This document shows, piece after piece, positions 8,945-17,700 of a stretch of DNA of 41,422 nt. A model generated the notes under the pieces. It was not told where the DNA came from, did no database searches, and saw only the letters and a program-made list of their open reading frames with translations. This DNA is from Prevotella sp. MGM1 (GTDB lineage Bacteria; Bacteroidota; Bacteroidia; Bacteroidales; Bacteroidaceae), in contig NZ_BEWV01000172.1 of the NCBI RefSeq assembly GCF_002933775.1, positions 1-41,422 on the forward strand, given 5' to 3'. The first letter of the stretch is position 1. Each line of letters opens with the position of its first letter. Both the position numbers and the translations under genes were made by a program.

Positions 8945-9064
8945 ATGACAAACAACGACACAAAAATGAGTAAGATAACCATAAAGAACATCAAGTTGAT
9001 AATAAAAGTGATAGCAACCGTGGCCACGGCACTGCTCGGTGCCCTCGGTGCGACATACGTATAG
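8945..9064 (+). CDS. Smalltalk-type small membrane peptide
   Basis: 39 residues from the ATG at 8945, or 32 from the ATG at 8966; the shorter form fits the usual size of this family better. A Lys-rich N-terminus leads into one hydrophobic helix (IKLIIKVIATVATALLGALGATYV), the layout of the small Bacteroidetes proteins annotated as smalltalk, which are typically found just after an HU-like gene and beside a cell-wall amidase or peptidase, as here. Function is unknown. A single-span peptide beside a peptidoglycan peptidase lacking a signal sequence could act like a holin or anchor, but this is inference. Confidence 0.75.
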   Translation: MTNNDTKMSKITIKNIKLIIKVIATVATALLGALGATYV

Positions 9065-9099
9065 AGGTGAGAAAAAGATATATCAAGGAAACTTAGAAC

Positions 9100-9189
9100 T
9101 TAAAGGGTAAAATGGTGAAAGTGGTAAATACGGTAAATCACAGCTTTAGCTTCTTTACTTTTTTACCTTTTTACCTTTTTACCTTTAAA
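9100..9189. repeat. Inverted pair of GGTAAAAA octamer arrays upstream of ruvB
   Basis: The left arm (9100-9138) starts TTAAAGGGTAAAATGG and continues with degenerate GGTAAA units. The right arm (9155-9189) is in the opposite orientation: one degenerate unit, then three exact TTTTTACC copies (9160-9167, 9168-9175, 9176-9183) ending in TTTAAA. The arms flank a short centre (CACAGCTTTAGC). The same architecture recurs near 20.7-21.0 kb and 36.2-36.4 kb. The right arm touches the ruvB promoter and occupies its -33 region. Confidence 0.8.
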
Positions 9190-9197
9190 AAAAGTGC

Positions 9198-9205
9198 TAA
9201 CTTTG
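9198..9205 (+). promoter_or_regulatory. -7 promoter box for ruvB
   Basis: TAACTTTG followed by C matches the Bacteroidetes -7 consensus and lies 28 bases ahead of the ruvB start, giving a very short leader. The -33 region falls within the TTTTTACC array, so repeat copy number could alter promoter spacing. Confidence 0.7.
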
Positions 9206-9233
9206 CAGTTCTAAGATATACACGGACAAACGG

Positions 9234-10262
9234 ATGAACGAAGATTTTGACATAAGGCAGGAACGGGCTTCGGCAGAGAAAGACTTTGAGAATGCATTGC
9301 GGCCGTTGCGGTTTGGTGATTTCAGCGGACAGCAGAAGGTGGTGGAGAATCTCGAAGTGTTTGTCGAGGCCGCCAAATATCGTGGTGAGCCGCTCGACCA
9401 TACCTTGCTCCACGGACCTCCCGGACTGGGAAAGACAACACTGAGCAATATTATCGCTAATGAGCTTGGAGTGGGATTTAAGATAACGAGCGGGCCGGTG
9501 CTCGACAAGCCCGGCGATCTGGCTGGAATACTGACCTCGCTCGAACGCAACGATGTGCTGTTCATCGACGAGATACATCGATTGTCGCCTGTGGTGGAGG
9601 AATATCTGTACTCTGCCATGGAAGACTATCGGATAGACATAATGATAGACAAAGGACCATCGGCGCGCTCTATACAGATAGACCTGAACCCGTTTACACT
9701 CGTGGGAGCTACAACGCGTGGCGGACTTCTCACGGCGCCGTTGCGTGCCCGTTTCGGTATAAACATGCATCTTGAATATTATGACCCGGATACGCTGACG
9801 AAGATAATAAAGCGCTCGGCAGATATTCTTCGGGTGCCGATATATGACGATGCGGCCATGGAGATAGCCAGGTGCAGCCGAGGTACGCCGCGTATAGCCA
9901 ACGCTTTGCTGCGCCGTGTGCGTGACTTTGCGCAGGTGAGAGGCACTGGACGCATTGACCTTGGTATCACGACGATGAGTCTCTCTGCACTGAACATTGA
10001 CCGGTATGGGCTTGATCAGATAGATAATAAGATTTTATTGACTATAATAGACAAGTTCAAGGGTGGCCCGGTGGGCATCAGTACCATTGCCACAGCGATA
10101 GGAGAAGACTCCGGTACGGTGGAGGAGGTATACGAACCGTATCTCATAATGGAGGGTTTCATAAAGCGGACTCCGCGCGGACGTATGGTAACCGAACTGG
10201 CTTACCGTCATTTCGGGCGTAATCCTTACACCGGAAACATCATGCATCCGGAACTGTTCTGA
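9234..10262 (+). CDS. ruvB: Holliday junction branch migration helicase RuvB
   Basis: 342 residues, full length for the family. RuvB is the hexameric AAA+ motor that with RuvA drives branch migration of Holliday junctions before RuvC cleavage. Walker A GPPGLGKT is at 61-68 and Walker B DEIH at 112-115; sensor 1 (GATTRGG) and sensor 2 ([13 protein letters not shown]) follow, then the C-terminal winged helix ([15 protein letters not shown], then [17 protein letters not shown]). It is preceded by its own -7 box. ruvA and ruvC are not in the window, as is common in Bacteroidales. There is no obvious terminator after it. Confidence 0.98.
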   Translation: MNEDFDIRQERASAEKDFENALRPLRFGDFSGQQKVVENLEVFVEAAKYRGEPLDHTLLHGPPGLGKTTLSNIIANELGVGFKITSGPVLDKPGDLAGILTSLERNDVLFIDEIHRLSPVVEEYLYSAMEDYRIDIMIDKGPSARSIQIDLNPFTLVGATTRGGLLTAPLRARFGINMHLEYYDPDTLTKIIKRSADILRVPIYDDAAMEIARCSRGTPRIANALLRRVRDFAQVRGTGRIDLGITTMSLSALNIDRYGLDQIDNKILLTIIDKFKGGPVGISTIATAIGEDSGTVEEVYEPYLIMEGFIKRTPRGRMVTELAYRHFGRNPYTGNIMHPELF

Positions 10263-10656
10263 CTAAGTCGGGAGATAATATGGGAGTCGTGAGTGATTGT
10301 CCCAGAAGCATGAAAGGTTGTAATGAAAGATTTGATATGAAAAGTTCGGAACTAAGAGCGTATCACGCAGAAGGATGATTGGCATGCGATATCCATGGTG
10401 TCGCAATATCTGTCCGAGGGATACGTATGATATGGGATTACGGTTGGTGTGATATATTCTTTTGGTAAATATGGAAATACAGAGATGCGGGACGTTAAGT
10501 AATAGATAAATAATATCTCAAAGTTCATTATTCTGTGCTTTTCACTGTTGTCATTTGACTTGATTCATGACAGATAATATAGGCAAGAGGTCTCTTGATG
10601 CTTCGGATTTACAATTTAATTACCCTTGTTTCACTAAGTAAATATCATAAAAATTT
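10263..10656 (+). other. Intergenic region ruvB-coaD with weak promoter
   Basis: 394 bases with no convincing coding potential, hairpin or repeat. The only regulatory candidate is TACCCTTG at 10621-10628, one mismatch from the -7 consensus and 28 bases before the coaD start. A TTG at 10595-10597 is slightly too far upstream (23 bases) for a standard -33 element. Confidence 0.4.
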
Positions 10657-11103
10657 ATGTTTAAAACGGCGATATTTTCGGGCAGTTTCGACCCGTTTAC
10701 CATTGGACATGACTCAGTAGTGAGGCGTGCGCTTCCTATTTTTGACAAGATTATAATCGGTGTAGGGGTGAATGAGAACAAGAAATATATGCATTCACCG
10801 GAGAAAAGGGTGGCTGATATTGCCGCTCTATATGCAGATGAGCCGAAGATAGAGGTTAAGTCGTATTCCAATCTCACGGTAGACTTTGCCAGGAATGAGG
10901 GTGCTGGCTTTATAATCAAGGGAGTGCGAAGTGTGCGTGACTTTGAGTATGAGCGTGAGCAGGCTGATATCAACCTCAGAATTGGTAATATAGAGACGGT
11001 TCTTTTCTATGCCGAGCCACACCTGGCGAGTGTCAGTAGCAGTGTAGTGCGTGAACTTATGCACTTCGGGCGTGATGTAAGTGAGTTCCTGCCGCGGCGC
11101 TGA
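10657..11103 (+). CDS. coaD: Phosphopantetheine adenylyltransferase
   Basis: 148 residues, normal length. CoaD transfers AMP from ATP to 4-phosphopantetheine, the fourth step of coenzyme A synthesis, in the cytoplasm. The nucleotidyltransferase signature SGSFDPFTIGH (8-18) holds the T/HxGH-type site. The KGVRSVRDFEYE motif (88-99) and the SSSVVREL motif (127-134, the ATP-binding ISS-type loop) are present. Often it sits next to a topoisomerase IV gene in Bacteroidetes; here parE lies about 10 kb away on the other strand. Confidence 0.97.
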   Translation: MFKTAIFSGSFDPFTIGHDSVVRRALPIFDKIIIGVGVNENKKYMHSPEKRVADIAALYADEPKIEVKSYSNLTVDFARNEGAGFIIKGVRSVRDFEYEREQADINLRIGNIETVLFYAEPHLASVSSSVVRELMHFGRDVSEFLPRR

Positions 11104-11724
11104 CAGATGCTTCTTTTATGTATGAATGCTTATGAAATGGGCATGAGTGTGTGTTATTTGAAGCATTGAGAATTTTTTTTTGGGGGGGTAAGGATATATT
11201 TTCGGTCTAATATGATCGGGCACTACTTGATTCTTTTCTTTCATAAAATTTTCTTCATTTTGCAAATGTATAAAATAAAAAATACGAGACTCAAACTTGA
11301 ATCCCGTATTTCCATTTACACAAAATATTTTATAGTGCCTATTATGACGGTAAAACATTTCGAGTATATGATAAAAACATTTCCGGGGCATGAATATTTC
11401 ATGCCCCGGAAGTTTATAGAATACCGTTCAATGAAGTATTATATTTGGCAGCTTCTGTATTTTGCTAACCACGAACGTCTGCTTGATACCTCATTACATG
11501 TTAAACATATATGATATATGGTTCGTATACCTCATTCCTTTCTTTTTGATTGAGTTCTTTTTCATGTTGAATGGAGTATATTTACCGTTCATGTGATGCC
11601 TTTCCCTTATTATTACGGAGCCTTTTCCTTATCGGATTGGTTTTCTCCTGTTTTTCTGTCCGGGCACTTCATTCAACGGAAGATGACGTTTTCACGTTTT
11701 CGATAAGACTTATTGTCTTTGTCA
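11104..11724. other. AT-rich intergenic region with homopolymer tract and strong hairpin
   Basis: 620 bases between convergent coaD and the secreted-protein gene. It holds a T9G7 tract (11173-11188), a weak hairpin with arms AATACG and CGTATT near 11280-11310, and a perfect hairpin at 11381-11411 (separate entry). A minus-strand TACATTTG (11263-11270) matches the -7 box and would serve a 42-codon reading frame (start 11244, stop 11116) through the homopolymer tract, but that peptide has no recognisable features. The rest looks like non-coding or decayed DNA. Confidence 0.5.
11381..11411. terminator. Perfect 14-bp hairpin, possible bidirectional terminator
   Basis: TTCCGGGGCATGAA and its exact complement flank a 3-base loop (TAT). 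On the minus strand the hairpin is followed by AAATGTTTTT, a weak T tract; on the plus strand there is none. It lies between convergent transcription units (coaD and the SusCD locus), a natural place for a terminator, though some distance from both stop codons. Confidence 0.45.
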
Positions 11725-12633
11725 TTATTTGTTGATGAACTTCTTGCCGTTCTTGATCATCAGGCCTTTGAAGTTGTTGTTTACGCGCTGACCGGCCATG
11801 TTGTATGCCGGAGCGTCAACATTCTCTGTATTGGCTTTGATGTCGTTGATACCGTCTTCTGTTCCGAGGTTTATCGAAACGTTCTGATAAGCCACAGCCT
11901 TGTTGTTTCCGATACCGTATACAACGATGCGGAGAGTAATCTCGTATGCGTCCTCGGGGAAGTCGGCTGGTGCCGGGATAGTGTATGTCGTGGCACCGGC
12001 ATCGCATGAAGCGGGTTTTGATGCGTCCTCGCGGGAAGGCTCTGCGCCTACGATTTCTCCTTCTGCGCCAGTTGCCTCAACCCATGCGCCTGTTCCGTCA
12101 GACACTGTTGCCCAGTTTTCACCGTTGATGAGCCAGTCTGATTCATAGTCGGCTTCGGCTGCCGCGATAAGTTTTGCGTTGATACGCACGGCATCTGTAC
12201 CGAGACGTGTGGCGTTGAACTGTACGTTATTCAATGACAATACCTTTTTTATATCGCCTTCTTCGATTTTGAAGTCAATGTACTGGCCGGCGGCATAAGC
12301 CTCGTCGATAGTCTTAATAGCTGCATCAGAAGCACATGTGGGAACCCACTTGATGATAGCCGGTGTAGCCTCAGAACCGAATTGGATAGATGTTCCACTT
12401 GCGTCCTTGTGGCTTTTCTGGCATGTTGTGGGAGGGAAGATTATTCCTGTTCCTGCCGTAACGGCATGGGCTTTGATAGATTCGCTGCCGCTTACCACGC
12501 CATCCAGTGTGTAATCAGCCTCAGTCATGTTCTTGCCATCGGCAGAAGCGGTCTCGCAAGACCATTTTACTGATTGGGCGTTAACCGCAACGCTCGCAAA
12601 CAGCGCTGCTGCAAAAAGTAAACTCTTTTTCAT
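11725..12633 (-). CDS. Secreted protein with C-terminal sorting domain, third gene of the SusCD locus
   Basis: 302 residues from the ATG at 12633, chosen because it opens with a textbook signal peptide (MKKSLLFAAALFASVAVNAQ); the longer frame upstream has no signal character. The body is Ala-, Asp- and Thr-rich and appears beta-rich. I do not recognise a family; a carbohydrate-binding or surface glycan-binding role is suggested only by position after susD. The last 30 residues (PAYNMAGQRV, then KGLMIKNGKK) look like a short C-terminal sorting domain. It lies 234 bp after susD with a strong hairpin in between and no clear promoter of its own. Confidence 0.75.
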   Translation of the reverse strand: MKKSLLFAAALFASVAVNAQSVKWSCETASADGKNMTEADYTLDGVVSGSESIKAHAVTAGTGIIFPPTTCQKSHKDASGTSIQFGSEATPAIIKWVPTCASDAAIKTIDEAYAAGQYIDFKIEEGDIKKVLSLNNVQFNATRLGTDAVRINAKLIAAAEADYESDWLINGENWATVSDGTGAWVEATGAEGEIVGAEPSREDASKPASCDAGATTYTIPAPADFPEDAYEITLRIVVYGIGNNKAVAYQNVSINLGTEDGINDIKANTENVDAPAYNMAGQRVNNNFKGLMIKNGKKFINK

Positions 12634-12676
12634 AATTACTTGTTTTTGATTGTTAATAAAATGATTGTATTTATAT

Positions 12677-12717
12677 GGCTTGCCGGCAACACTTTTTGGA
12701 GAATTTGCCGGCAAGCC
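12677..12717 (-). other. 13-bp intercistronic hairpin after susD
   Basis: GGCTTGCCGGCAA (12677-12689) pairs exactly with TTGCCGGCAAGCC (12705-12717) over a 15-base loop. It lies between susD and the third gene of the locus. Without a T tract it may be an attenuator or RNA-processing/stabilising structure rather than a full terminator. Confidence 0.55.
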
Positions 12718-12867
12718 GTTGTTCACTAAGTAGTACTTATTCCTTTTTTCTGCTAATGCGAGCCGATATGATTGATTTTAATCTTGATGGTCTCATCGGA
12801 TCAATCGCCCGCCATGTTGTCCCACGGTTTGTTTTCCGGTTTGTGCTATCAATGTCAGCATTCGGCA

Positions 12868-14724
12868 CTATTCGCCGTCTGTGCTTGCAGCCACGTATCC
12901 CGGGTTCTGGTCTTTCTCACTGATGGCGCCGTTGAGGTTGATGACATCCTGCGGCAGCGGTCTGAACCAGCGTATTCTTCCGTCAGGACCTTTCATGTCG
13001 TCTGCCGATGTCACGCCGCTGTTATGCTTCACGTTGTAGCTTACCAGTCGTTTGGTGCGTCGGAGGTCCATCCAGCGGTAGTATTCTCCGCACAGTTCGC
13101 GTGCGCGCTCATCGAGGATTACATCGATCGGGTCGAGATTTGTCTCGAACGGGACGTTGCCTATGCCGGAGCCGTTGTTATACGAGTTGGCCGTTCCGTC
13201 TGAATAGTGGCGCTTGTATGACGCATAGCTTGTCAGTTTTTCCGCCTTTGCGCGTTCACGCACCACGTTGAGGCGTTGCAGTGATAGCGGCTCGTCGCCC
13301 GCCATGTAGTATGCCTCGGCTGCCATGAGGTAAGATTCGGTCAGGTGGGCCAGCACGATATTGTGGAACGATACGCCCTTTGTCGTGTTTCTCTTCGACT
13401 CGTAGTCGTCAAACTTGCGCACGCATATCGTCTGGCTTGTCTGTGTACGGCTGACGGAGTATCTTTGCTCGCTTTTCGTATATGTGATTTTGCCTGTACG
13501 CTTGTTTATAGACACCTTGATGTAAATGCAGGGATCGGATGTCGAGTAGACATTGGTCGTCTTATGTCCTTCCGCGCTTGTGTTGTATTTATCGAGCGTG
13601 CTGAGGTCCGTATACCATGCCGGGAAGTAATAAAGGATCTCTGTCTTGTCCGTTACCGGTTCCGTGTACCAGCTCATATACGAGCGCAACTGGCTTACCA
13701 TGAACGTTCCGTCAAATCGTTCGTCGCCCGGTTCGAAAAGATATATCAGTTTCTCGCTTGCCGGGAATTGCGAGTCGGTATACTTTGTCTCTGGCAGGTC
13801 GTCGTTATAGTAGTTTCCGAAGTGGGCCATCTGCTTGTTGCCTGTCGTGGTCTCGTCCTGTCCCGATATGCCGCGGGTGTACTGTATGGCGAAGAGTATG
13901 TCGTCGTTGTTGTCGTTCTTCACGTCCCACATGTCGCTGAAAGAGAGCGATGGCGTCTTTCCGGCGATGGCCTTGTCGGCATATTGTGCCGCCAGCCCGA
14001 AGTAGGTGCGGTCGGTAACCGCCAGGTTGCTGCCGTCGTCGTTGGCTGTCGTTCCGGTATCCCATCCCCATGCGAGATACACTTTGGCCATCAGGTTGTA
14101 TACCGCCCTCATGGACACGCGTCCGGTGTGGTCTTCTTCCGGCAGTGCGTTGGCCGTTTCCACGCTTTTCAGCAGGTTTATTATATAGCCATATACCTCT
14201 GTCTGGCTCTTGCGCGGGAACGAAGTCATCACGCTTGTGATATAGCTGTCAGACACGGGCACACCTCCGAACTGCTGTGTCAGCAGGTAGTAGTAAAGGG
14301 CTTTGAGGAATTTCGCCTCGTTGAGTCTTTTCTGTACGTTGCTGCCAGCCGCGCCTTTGTTTGCATAGTCGATGACGGTGTTGCACTGCTGTATGCCGTC
14401 GTAGCATGCCTTGTAGAAGTTGAGCAGCGTCTTGTTCTCCGCGTTCAGGTTCTTGTATGTTGCCAGTGCGGCGTCGGCATAGTTCGAGCGTCCTTTCTCG
14501 TAGAGGTCTGTTCCGCTGATGAACAGGTTTACAGGGTCACCGTCATATATGGCCCTCAATTTGAAATAGGGGGTGGTGCTGAGGTTCTCGAAGCCCTCTT
14601 CCGACATGAAATATTTTTCAGATTCCACGTTCGATTTGTTTTCGGCATCAAGGAAGTCGCTGCATCCGGTGAGTCCGATACATCCTGCCATTACCAATGC
14701 CGACATTAATATTTTGTTTCTCAT
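12868..14724 (-). CDS. SusD/RagB-family outer-membrane nutrient-binding lipoprotein
   Basis: 618 residues. Signal peptide with lipobox LTGC, so Cys21 would be lipidated and the protein anchored on the cell surface. The N-terminal SusD pattern (CSDFLDAENKSNVESEKYF) and the tetratricopeptide-like core (LLNFYKACYDGIQQCNTVIDYA; EAKFLKALYYYLLTQQFGGVP) are typical, as is the C-terminal end with DERARELCGEYYRWMDLRRT and the final RWFRPLPQDVINLN segment. SusD proteins cap the SusC transporter and capture glycans or other ligands. It starts 19 bp after susC, in the usual order. Substrate cannot be predicted because no glycoside hydrolase gene is nearby. Confidence 0.96.
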   Translation of the reverse strand: MRNKILMSALVMAGCIGLTGCSDFLDAENKSNVESEKYFMSEEGFENLSTTPYFKLRAIYDGDPVNLFISGTDLYEKGRSNYADAALATYKNLNAENKTLLNFYKACYDGIQQCNTVIDYANKGAAGSNVQKRLNEAKFLKALYYYLLTQQFGGVPVSDSYITSVMTSFPRKSQTEVYGYIINLLKSVETANALPEEDHTGRVSMRAVYNLMAKVYLAWGWDTGTTANDDGSNLAVTDRTYFGLAAQYADKAIAGKTPSLSFSDMWDVKNDNNDDILFAIQYTRGISGQDETTTGNKQMAHFGNYYNDDLPETKYTDSQFPASEKLIYLFEPGDERFDGTFMVSQLRSYMSWYTEPVTDKTEILYYFPAWYTDLSTLDKYNTSAEGHKTTNVYSTSDPCIYIKVSINKRTGKITYTKSEQRYSVSRTQTSQTICVRKFDDYESKRNTTKGVSFHNIVLAHLTESYLMAAEAYYMAGDEPLSLQRLNVVRERAKAEKLTSYASYKRHYSDGTANSYNNGSGIGNVPFETNLDPIDVILDERARELCGEYYRWMDLRRTKRLVSYNVKHNSGVTSADDMKGPDGRIRWFRPLPQDVINLNGAISEKDQNPGYVAASTDGE

Positions 14725-14743
14725 ATTCTTTTCAATTTTAAAA

Positions 14744-17700
14744 TTAGAACTTAATGCTTGCTCCGAACTGATATGTCACTGTGCTCGGACCGCCTTGCGA
14801 CATGCTTGCGCCTGCCCATTCAGGGTCGAATCCCTTATAGTCTTTCGAGAAGACGAACGGGTTGGTGATGTTCACATACAGCCGCAGATAGTTGATGAAC
14901 GTCTTTGAGAGCAGGGATTTCGGGAATGTGTATCCCAGGCTGATGTTCTTCACTTTCCAATAAGATCCGTCCACGATCTGGTAGGGCGCGCCTTTCCTGT
15001 TCGCGTCAGCCATCTTGTCCATGTTGTCCGCTCCGTCTTTCGCGTTTCCTGAAGCCCAGTAGGTACCGGCTCCTGCGTTAGACGCGGCCTCGTTGGTCGG
15101 GAAAGGATATTCTCCGTAGTGTGTACCCTGCTGGTAGACCTCGTTGATGCGGTTTCCGTTCTCGTCGTAGTCGCAGCTCAGCAGTGTGCCGTCGGGGATG
15201 TAGAAGTCCATGTACGCGTGCTGCATGCCGCGGTCTCCGTAGTTCATGTACTGTTTGTAGAACGGAGAGTAAACCTTGTAGTTCTGCTTTGTATATATTG
15301 AGAATGAGAAATCCCAGTTCTTGTATGTCAGTGTGGAGTTGATGCTTCCTGTCCATGTGGGGTTGCTCTTGCCGATGATGCTCTTGTCGTGCTGGTCTAT
15401 CACGCCGTCGCCGTTGAGGTCGGCGATGATCGGCATACCCTCGCCCCATCCGTAACATGTATGGTAATAGTCGCGGCTCGGCACCGATTCGCCCGGGGTG
15501 AATCCCTTGTCCTTTGCGATTTTGGTGTTCGGCACGGTCATGGCCTGATCGTTCACGATGCCCGCCCATGTGTAGTTGTATAGTGCGTTGATCGACTCTC
15601 CGATGAAGAAGCTGTTGGCAATGTCGTCCACTTTTCCGCCGTTCACTTCGAGAATTTCGTTCTTGTTGTGCGAGAATGTGAACGATGTGGTCCAGTTCCA
15701 GTCTTTCGTGCTTACGTTGACGGTGTTGAGCACCACTTCAAAGCCGCTGTTGCGAACCTTTCCGATGTTGTCGATCACCGTCGCGTTGCCTCCTGTCTCG
15801 TATGGCAGCTGGCGGCTCATGAGCAAGTCCTTGCTTGTCTTGGTATACCAGTCGATAGAACCGTTGATGCGTCCGTTGAGGAATCCGAAGTCTACACCGA
15901 CGTTGTATTCCGTGGTTTTCTCCCATGTGAGGTCTTTGTTCACCAGGGCGCCCGGCCAGTATGGCGTGGTGCCTGTTCCGTCGGCAAATCCGTAGTAGTC
16001 GTTTCCGCCGTTTGCCGATACGGTCACCGGATAGTTGGTTCCCTGTGTATAGTTGTTTCCCGTGACACCGACACTGGCGCGCAGTTTCAGGTTTGAGAGC
16101 CACTCGCTTGTCTTCTCCATGAACGGCTCTTCCGTGATGCGCCATGCCACTGCCGCCGACGGGAACGAGCCCCATCTGTTTCCTTCGGCAAATCTTGATG
16201 AGCCGTCCCGGCGTATGGTTCCCGTGAAGAGGTAGCGGTCCTTGTATGAGTAGTTCAGGCGTGCGGCATACGAGAGCATGCTCCACTCCGTGTATGCCGA
16301 GGCGTTTGTATATGCCGTTCCAGATGCCTGCGACAGGTTGTACCACATGGCCTGCTCGACCACTCCGAATGCTTGCTGCTCATATTTCTCCTGGTTGAAA
16401 GCGCTTGCGCTTATGAGTCCCATGATGCCGATGCTGTGGTCTTTTATCTTCAGGTTGTAGTTGACCTGGTTGTCCCATGTCCAACTGAACTTCTGCGTGT
16501 TGTTCACGTATGCGCGGTTTTCGCCGAAGTTGCGTGCGGCTGTGGCGCTGCCCTCGAACTGTCCTGCGCGTGAGTTGGTGTAGCTGGGGGAGAATGTCGT
16601 TTTGAGCGACAGGTTCTTTATCGGGCGAACCTCGACATACAGGTTTGCGAGAAACTGGTATGTCTTGGTGTTGTATGATGAGTTCTCGAAGTCGAGCATC
16701 GGGTTGGCCGTACCTGTAAACTGGTCGCCGCTTGTGCCGAGGGCCTCCGACTTGCCCGGGTAGTCAACGATGTTTCCGTTCTCGTCGTAGGGGTTGCAGA
16801 ACGAGTTGAGGCGGAATGCCTGTCCTATTGCCGAGTCGTCCACTGTAGAGTGGTTGGTGTAAGCGCCGTTGAAGCTGATACCCGCGCTTATCCAGTTGTT
16901 GATTTTCGTGTCCACGGTACCTTTCAGGTTGATGCGTTCCATCTGGTCGTCCTTGTAGATACCTTCTTCTTTCTGGTATCCGGCACCGAAGTGATAGTTG
17001 GTGTTTCCGCCGCTGTTGCCGCTCACGCTGAGATAGTGGTTCTGCTGCGATGCCGTGCGCATCACGAGATCCTGCCAGTCAGTCTCGCTGCCGTTGCGGA
17101 TTACCGATTTCAGGTATGAGTCGTCGAGGGTCGCCCTTGTCAGCCAGGCAGTCTTGTAGTTGCCCTCGGTCATTCCCCAGAAGTTCTGCGCGCCGTATCC
17201 TTTGAGTGTCTGCGAGCCTTTTGCGTCTACCGGGTTGAGGTAGCGGAAGTGACGGTACTGCGCGAATTCGCTTGCAGTCATGAACTCGGGCATGCGCGCT
17301 GCTTTCGTCACTCCGTAGTAGCCGTCATAGCTGATGGTCGGCTTCGAGGCTTTTCCGCCTTGTTCCTTCGCGCTCTTTGTCGATACGATCACCACGCCGT
17401 TTGTGGCGCGCGATCCGTAGATGGCTGTCGACGAGGCGTCTTTCAGAATGTCGATGCGCTCTATGTCCTGCGGGTTTAGGAAGTTGATGTCATCGCAGAT
17501 TATCCCGTCTACCACGTATAGCGGGCTCTTGTTGCTTCCCAGTGTGGACTGGCCGCGTATCTCGATGTTGAATCCTCCGCCGGCACGGCTCGATGTCTGT
17601 GTGATGTTCACGCCCGGCACGGAGCCTTGCAGGTTTTCCATCACCGTGGTGGCTCCCTTGGCGTTCAGCTTGTCGGTGTTCACAGACGCTATCGCTCCCG

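Noticed and set aside
7178..9064. Complete prophage or integrated element around the HU/M15 cassette
   Set aside because: No integrase, transposase, capsid, tail or attachment-site repeat is visible; only the small cassette can be supported.
9100..9189. CRISPR array
   Set aside because: The units are 8 bases, contiguous and without spacers.
11116..11391. Minus-strand 91-codon frame near the homopolymer tract
   Set aside because: Low-complexity, passes through T9G7 and a hairpin, and lacks family features. Only its 42-codon end has a possible promoter, reported as a weak finding.
11212..11514. Plus-strand 100-codon frame in the same region
   Set aside because: AT-rich chance frame crossing a perfect hairpin, with no promoter or homologous pattern.
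13345..14709. 454-codon open frame antisense to susD
   Set aside because: Shadow of the susD frame with implausible Cys/Arg/Val-rich composition and no start context.
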